Assembly: GCF_042654065.1 (NCBI RefSeq)
Contig: NZ_JBHSFP010000011.1
Location: 1 to 64,000, forward strand
DNA: 64,000 bases
Direction: 5' to 3'
DNA from: Sphaerisporangium dianthi
GTDB taxonomy: Bacteria; Actinomycetota; Actinomycetes; Streptosporangiales; Streptosporangiaceae
Part shown: positions 60,871-64,000 of the stretch, one piece after another
How the letters are laid out: each line of letters starts with the position of its first letter
Numbering within the stretch: position 1 is the first letter of the stretch
The notes under the pieces: model-generated
What the model saw: only the letters and a program-made list of their open reading frames with translations
Database searches by the model: none
Told to the model about the DNA's origin: nothing
Program-made: the position numbers and the translations under genes

Positions 60871-61758
60871 ATGGCTATTTCCCTCGCCAAGGCGAGTACC
60901 CCCCGAAAGCTTCTCTCCGCCGTCTCCGCCCTCGGCGCCGCAGCCGCGATCGCCCTGTGGGGCGGCGCCGGGACGAGCACGGCCGCGGCCGTGCCGACGC
61001 CGGACCACGTGGTCGTCGTGGTGCTGGAGAACCACGCCTACTCCCAGGTCATCGGCAGCTCCAGCGCCCCCTACATCAACTCGCTGGCGAGCGGCGGCGC
61101 GAACCTCACCCAGTTCTACGGCGAGACCCACCCGAGCCAGCCGAACTACTACGCCATGTTCTCCGGCGCCACCCAGGGCATCACCGGCGACGCCTGCGTC
61201 ACCGTCGGCTTCAGCTCCGCCGCCAACCTCGGCTCGGAGCTGATCGCGGCCGGGAAGACCTGGGGCAGCTACAACGAGGGGCTGCCCTCGCAGGGCTCCA
61301 CGGCCTGCACCAGCAGCGCCGGCAAGTACGCGCAGAAGCACAACCCCTGGTTCGGCTTCAAGAACGTGCCCACCTCGACGGCCTACACGATGGGGCAGTT
61401 CCCGACCGACTTCACCAGACTCCCGAAGATCTCCTTCGTGGTGCCGAACCTCTGCAACGACATGCACGACTGCTCGGTCTCGACCGGCGACACCTGGCTC
61501 AAGAGCAAGCTCGGCGCGTACGCGACCTGGGCGAAGAGCCACAACAGCCTGCTCATCGTGACCTTCGACGAGGACAACCGCCTGGCCGGCAACCGCATCG
61601 CCACCGTCGTCCACGGCCAGCACGTCATCGCGGGCAGCAAGCCGTCGGCCACCTACAACCACTACAACCTGCTCCGGACGCTCGAGGACCTGGCGGGGCT
61701 GACCACGCACGCCGGCAACGCGGCGTCGGCCTCCGCCATCACCGGAATCTGGAGCTGA
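60871..61758 (+). CDS. Secreted phosphoesterase (acid phosphatase/phospholipase C family)
   Basis: The 295-residue protein has a signal peptide (about 1-38, ending in TSTAAA) and a phosphoesterase fold of the PF04185 type. Metal-site motifs are VVVVVLENHAYSQVIG near residue 50, ETHPSQPNYYAMFSGAT with a candidate catalytic residue, and LIVTFDEDNRLAGNRIATVV. It likely cleaves phosphate esters outside the cell. A PHO box upstream points to induction by phosphate starvation. GAGGAC precedes the ATG. Confidence 0.87.
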   Translation: MAISLAKASTPRKLLSAVSALGAAAAIALWGGAGTSTAAAVPTPDHVVVVVLENHAYSQVIGSSSAPYINSLASGGANLTQFYGETHPSQPNYYAMFSGATQGITGDACVTVGFSSAANLGSELIAAGKTWGSYNEGLPSQGSTACTSSAGKYAQKHNPWFGFKNVPTSTAYTMGQFPTDFTRLPKISFVVPNLCNDMHDCSVSTGDTWLKSKLGAYATWAKSHNSLLIVTFDEDNRLAGNRIATVVHGQHVIAGSKPSATYNHYNLLRTLEDLAGLTTHAGNAASASAITGIWS

Positions 61759-61760
61759 GC

Positions 61761-63200
61761 TTGTACCTGGCCGAACGCGGCCCGGCGCGGGCCGCCGCGT
61801 CCGAGGGCCCGCCCCCGGACGCGGCGGTCCGGCCCGGCCGGACCGCCATGGCCGTCCCGGCGACGGTCCTGGCGCTCGGGACCGTCAGCCTCATCACCGA
61901 CGTCTCCTCCGAGATGGTCGCCGCCGTGCTGCCGCTTTACCTGGTGGCCGGTCTGGGGCTCAGCCCGCTCGGGTTCGGGCTGCTCGACGGCGTCTACAAC
62001 GGCGTCAGCGGGCTGGTGCGCCTGTTCGGCGGCCACCTCGCCGACAGAGGCGGCCGCCACAAGTCCGTCGCCCTGGCCGGGTACGGCCTGTCGGCGCTGT
62101 GCAAGCCGCTGCTGCTGTTCGCGCACACGCTGCCCGCGATCGGGGCGGTGCTGGCGCTGGACCGGGCCGGCAAGGGGTTGCGCACCGCTCCCCGGGACGC
62201 GCTGATCTCGCTGGCCACGCTTCCGCGAAACCGGGGACGCGCCTTCGGGGTGCACCGGGCCATGGACACCGGTGGGGCGCTCCTCGGTCCGCCGGCCGCG
62301 TTCCTGGTGCTGGGCGTGGCCGCGGAGGGGTACGACGCCGTCTTCACCGTCAGTTTCTGCGTCGCGGCGCTGGGCGTGCTGGTCCTGCTGCTCTTCGTCC
62401 CGGCGCGCGCCGCCGCCCCCGGCCCCGCGGCAGCGGGCGCAGGTCCATCGGCCCCGGGCGCCCGTCCCGCGGCCGGGGGCTCCGACGCCGGCGAGGCAGG
62501 CGAGGGGGACGCCACGGACGCCATGGGCGCCATGGGCGGAGCGGCGAATGCCACCGAGGACTCGCGGGACCCTGCCGGGACGCCGGCCGGGGAGGCGGGG
62601 GGTGCGCCGCCGGTCACGGTCCGGTCGGCGGTGGCGCTGCTGGCGCGTCCCGAGGTCCGCCGCCTGGCCATCTGCGCGGCGCTGCTCGGCCTGACCACCG
62701 TCAGCGACGCCTTCGTGTACCTGATGCTGCGGCACCGGCTCGGGATCGCCGAGCAGTGGTTCCCGCTGCTGCCGCTCGGCACGGCCTTCGCCTTCCTGGT
62801 GCTGGCCGTGCCGCTCGGCCTGCTGGCCGACCGTGCGGGCCGGCGGCGGATGTTCCTCGCCGGGCACCTGGCCCTGCTCGGGGCATACGGGCTGCTGCTC
62901 GCGGCCCCGGCCGGCGCGGCCGTGGCGTTCGCCGTGCTCGGCCTGCACGGGATGTTCTACGCGGCCACCGACGGCGTGCTCGCCGCCGCGGCGGCCGGCG
63001 CCGTGCCCGCCTCGCTGCGGGCGAGCGGGCTCGCGCTGATCGGCACCGGCCAGGCGCTGGCCCGGTTCTGCTGCTCGATCGCCGTCGGCGCGGCCTGGGT
63101 CGCGCTCGGCGACCGGGCGGTACTGGAGATCGCCATGGCGGGGCTCGCGGCGTGCGGCTGCTGGGCCGCGTACGCGCTTCGCGGGCGGGAGCTCCGATGA
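61761..63200 (+). CDS. MFS transporter with low-complexity central loop
   Basis: The 479-residue membrane protein has two sets of about six hydrophobic helices. The MFS loop motif is GGHLADRGGRHKSVALAG in the first half and GLLADRAGRRRMFLAGHL in the second. Between helices 6 and 7 an Ala/Gly/Pro-rich loop of about 75 residues (about 214-290) is unusually long. TTG at 61761 is chosen because GGAG lies 6 nt upstream; ATG at 61848 is an alternative closer to the first helix. It follows the phosphoesterase by 2 bp and overlaps the next gene by 4 bp. The substrate is unknown. Confidence 0.82.
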   Translation: MYLAERGPARAAASEGPPPDAAVRPGRTAMAVPATVLALGTVSLITDVSSEMVAAVLPLYLVAGLGLSPLGFGLLDGVYNGVSGLVRLFGGHLADRGGRHKSVALAGYGLSALCKPLLLFAHTLPAIGAVLALDRAGKGLRTAPRDALISLATLPRNRGRAFGVHRAMDTGGALLGPPAAFLVLGVAAEGYDAVFTVSFCVAALGVLVLLLFVPARAAAPGPAAAGAGPSAPGARPAAGGSDAGEAGEGDATDAMGAMGGAANATEDSRDPAGTPAGEAGGAPPVTVRSAVALLARPEVRRLAICAALLGLTTVSDAFVYLMLRHRLGIAEQWFPLLPLGTAFAFLVLAVPLGLLADRAGRRRMFLAGHLALLGAYGLLLAAPAGAAVAFAVLGLHGMFYAATDGVLAAAAAGAVPASLRASGLALIGTGQALARFCCSIAVGAAWVALGDRAVLEIAMAGLAACGCWAAYALRGRELR

Positions 63201-64000
63201 CGCGGCGGGCCCGCCTGGTGACGCTGCTGGCCGGGGTCGTCCTGCTCTGCTCGGTCGCCTTCGCCTCGGTGCTGCACGCGGCGGGGCGGGCGGGCGAGCG
63301 GGACCGGGCACGGTCCGGCGGCCCGTCCGTCGCCGCCGGCGCCGTACGCCTGGACGCGCCGGGGACGATGGTCTTCCGCAACATGGCGTGGGGGCCGCAC
63401 CGCGACGAGCTGGTCTCGGTCGCGGCCGGCGACCCCGGCGGGCCGCGCGCGGCGGCGCCGCCGCGCTGCCTGCGGTTCCACGCCGCGGCCGGCGTCGGCG
63501 TGTGCCTGCGCAAGGTCGACGGCGCGCTCGGGGAGAGCTACTTCGCCTCGATTCTGGACGCCCGCCTGCGGGCGCTGCGCGACTACCCGCTCGCGGGCGT
63601 CCCGTCCCGGACGCGGGTCGCGCCGTCCGGGCACCTGGCCGCGTGGACGGTGTTCGCGGGCGGTGACTCCTACGCGGGCGGGGACTTCTCCACCCGTACC
63701 TCGATCGTCGACACGCGGACCGGGGCGCTGACCGCGAGCCTGGAGGGCTACGCGATCGTCAAGGACGGGCGCCGCTATCACTCCGCCGACGTGAACCTCT
63801 GGGGCGTCACCTTCGCCGACGACCGGCGCTTCTACGCGACCCTGGCCACCAAGGGCCGCACCTACCTGGTGCGCGGGGACATCGCCGCCCGCACGGTGAC
63901 CACCGTGCGGGCCAACGTCGAGTGCCCCTCGCTGTCGCCCGACGGCACCCGCCTGGTCTTCAAGAAGCGCGTGGCGGGCCTGAGCCCCGACGAGCCGTGG
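63197..64000 (+). CDS. TolB-like beta-propeller protein, truncated by the window edge
   Basis: The first 268 codons are visible, with no stop before 64000. The protein starts MTRRARLVTLLAGVVLLCSV, a signal peptide or membrane anchor. Propeller-like repeats follow, such as VECPSLSPDGTRLVFKKRV, the typical WD40/TolB S-P-D-G-x-x-L turn. It is exported and probably binds protein or cell-wall ligands. Its ATG overlaps the MFS stop (ATGA), so the two are translated together. Confidence 0.75.
   Translation, partial: MTRRARLVTLLAGVVLLCSVAFASVLHAAGRAGERDRARSGGPSVAAGAVRLDAPGTMVFRNMAWGPHRDELVSVAAGDPGGPRAAAPPRCLRFHAAAGVGVCLRKVDGALGESYFASILDARLRALRDYPLAGVPSRTRVAPSGHLAAWTVFAGGDSYAGGDFSTRTSIVDTRTGALTASLEGYAIVKDGRRYHSADVNLWGVTFADDRRFYATLATKGRTYLVRGDIAARTVTTVRANVECPSLSPDGTRLVFKKRVAGLSPDEPW

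Overview
This is a high-GC window (third codon positions almost all G or C) from a filamentous actinomycete. The mycothiol ligase gene, InhA-type FabI with FabG, the TANGO2/SCO1664/DUF3090/histidine-phosphatase group, the NnaR-type HemD regulator and the streptomycete-style gas vesicle genes all point to Actinomycetia. Streptosporangiales or a Streptomyces relative fits best, but that is inference. I see no insertion sequence, prophage, CRISPR array, tRNA or rRNA. The window reads as ordinary chromosome with accessory operons.

Layout. 1-2.3 kb: the 5' end of metH (minus strand, running off the edge), a PAC2 protein and a TetR-like protein without a DNA-binding domain. 2.1-12.1 kb: assimilatory nitrate/nitrite reduction on the minus strand. 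It comprises the NarK transporter, a molybdopterin nitrate reductase, an FAD/[2Fe-2S] electron-transfer protein, NirB, NirD, the HemD-winged-helix regulator NnaR and a CbiX-type chelatase. The six genes from the reductase to the chelatase are joined by 4-bp start/stop overlaps. 12.3 kb: peptide deformylase. 13.1-19.8 kb: a gas vesicle cluster in the order Y-Z-A-F-G-O-J-L-S-K. 19.8-27.1 kb: mshC, a membrane kinase-like protein with altered catalytic motifs, then TANGO2, SCO1664-type kinase, DUF3090, histidine phosphatase and uppP. 27.2-34.7 kb: an aldo/keto reductase, a secreted protein with 15-residue repeats, fabI/fabG, tldD/tldE, dodecin and DUF3099. 34.7 kb: a three-hairpin RNA whose loops all carry CCCCCGT, resembling the actinobacterial 6C RNA. 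34.9-36.9 kb: DUF6457, mobA and moaA, which supply the molybdenum cofactor that the nitrate reductase needs.

37.1-47.2 kb is an L-arabinose regulon. A ChvE-type binding protein, ATPase and permease are divergent from araB-araD-araA, and a LacI-family regulator follows. Sites of the form TGTTAnCGnTAACA sit at all three promoters, so one autoregulated repressor probably controls import and catabolism. 47.2-55.2 kb holds rtcB, a SnoaL-like protein, a TetR/SDR divergent pair separated by a 59-bp near-perfect palindrome, a HAD/SemiSWEET/ROK group and an NhaA-thioredoxin fusion. 55.7-58.5 kb is a type III PKS, methyltransferase and flavoprotein operon like the phenolic-lipid srsABC genes. 58.7-64 kb holds a DEAD-box helicase, a secreted phosphoesterase behind a probable PHO box, an MFS transporter and a truncated TolB-like gene.

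Seven genes (metH, mshC, uppP, the aldo/keto reductase, fabG, tldD, DUF3099) have a TAnnnT hexamer 6-10 nt before the start codon and no Shine-Dalgarno, so leaderless transcription seems common here.
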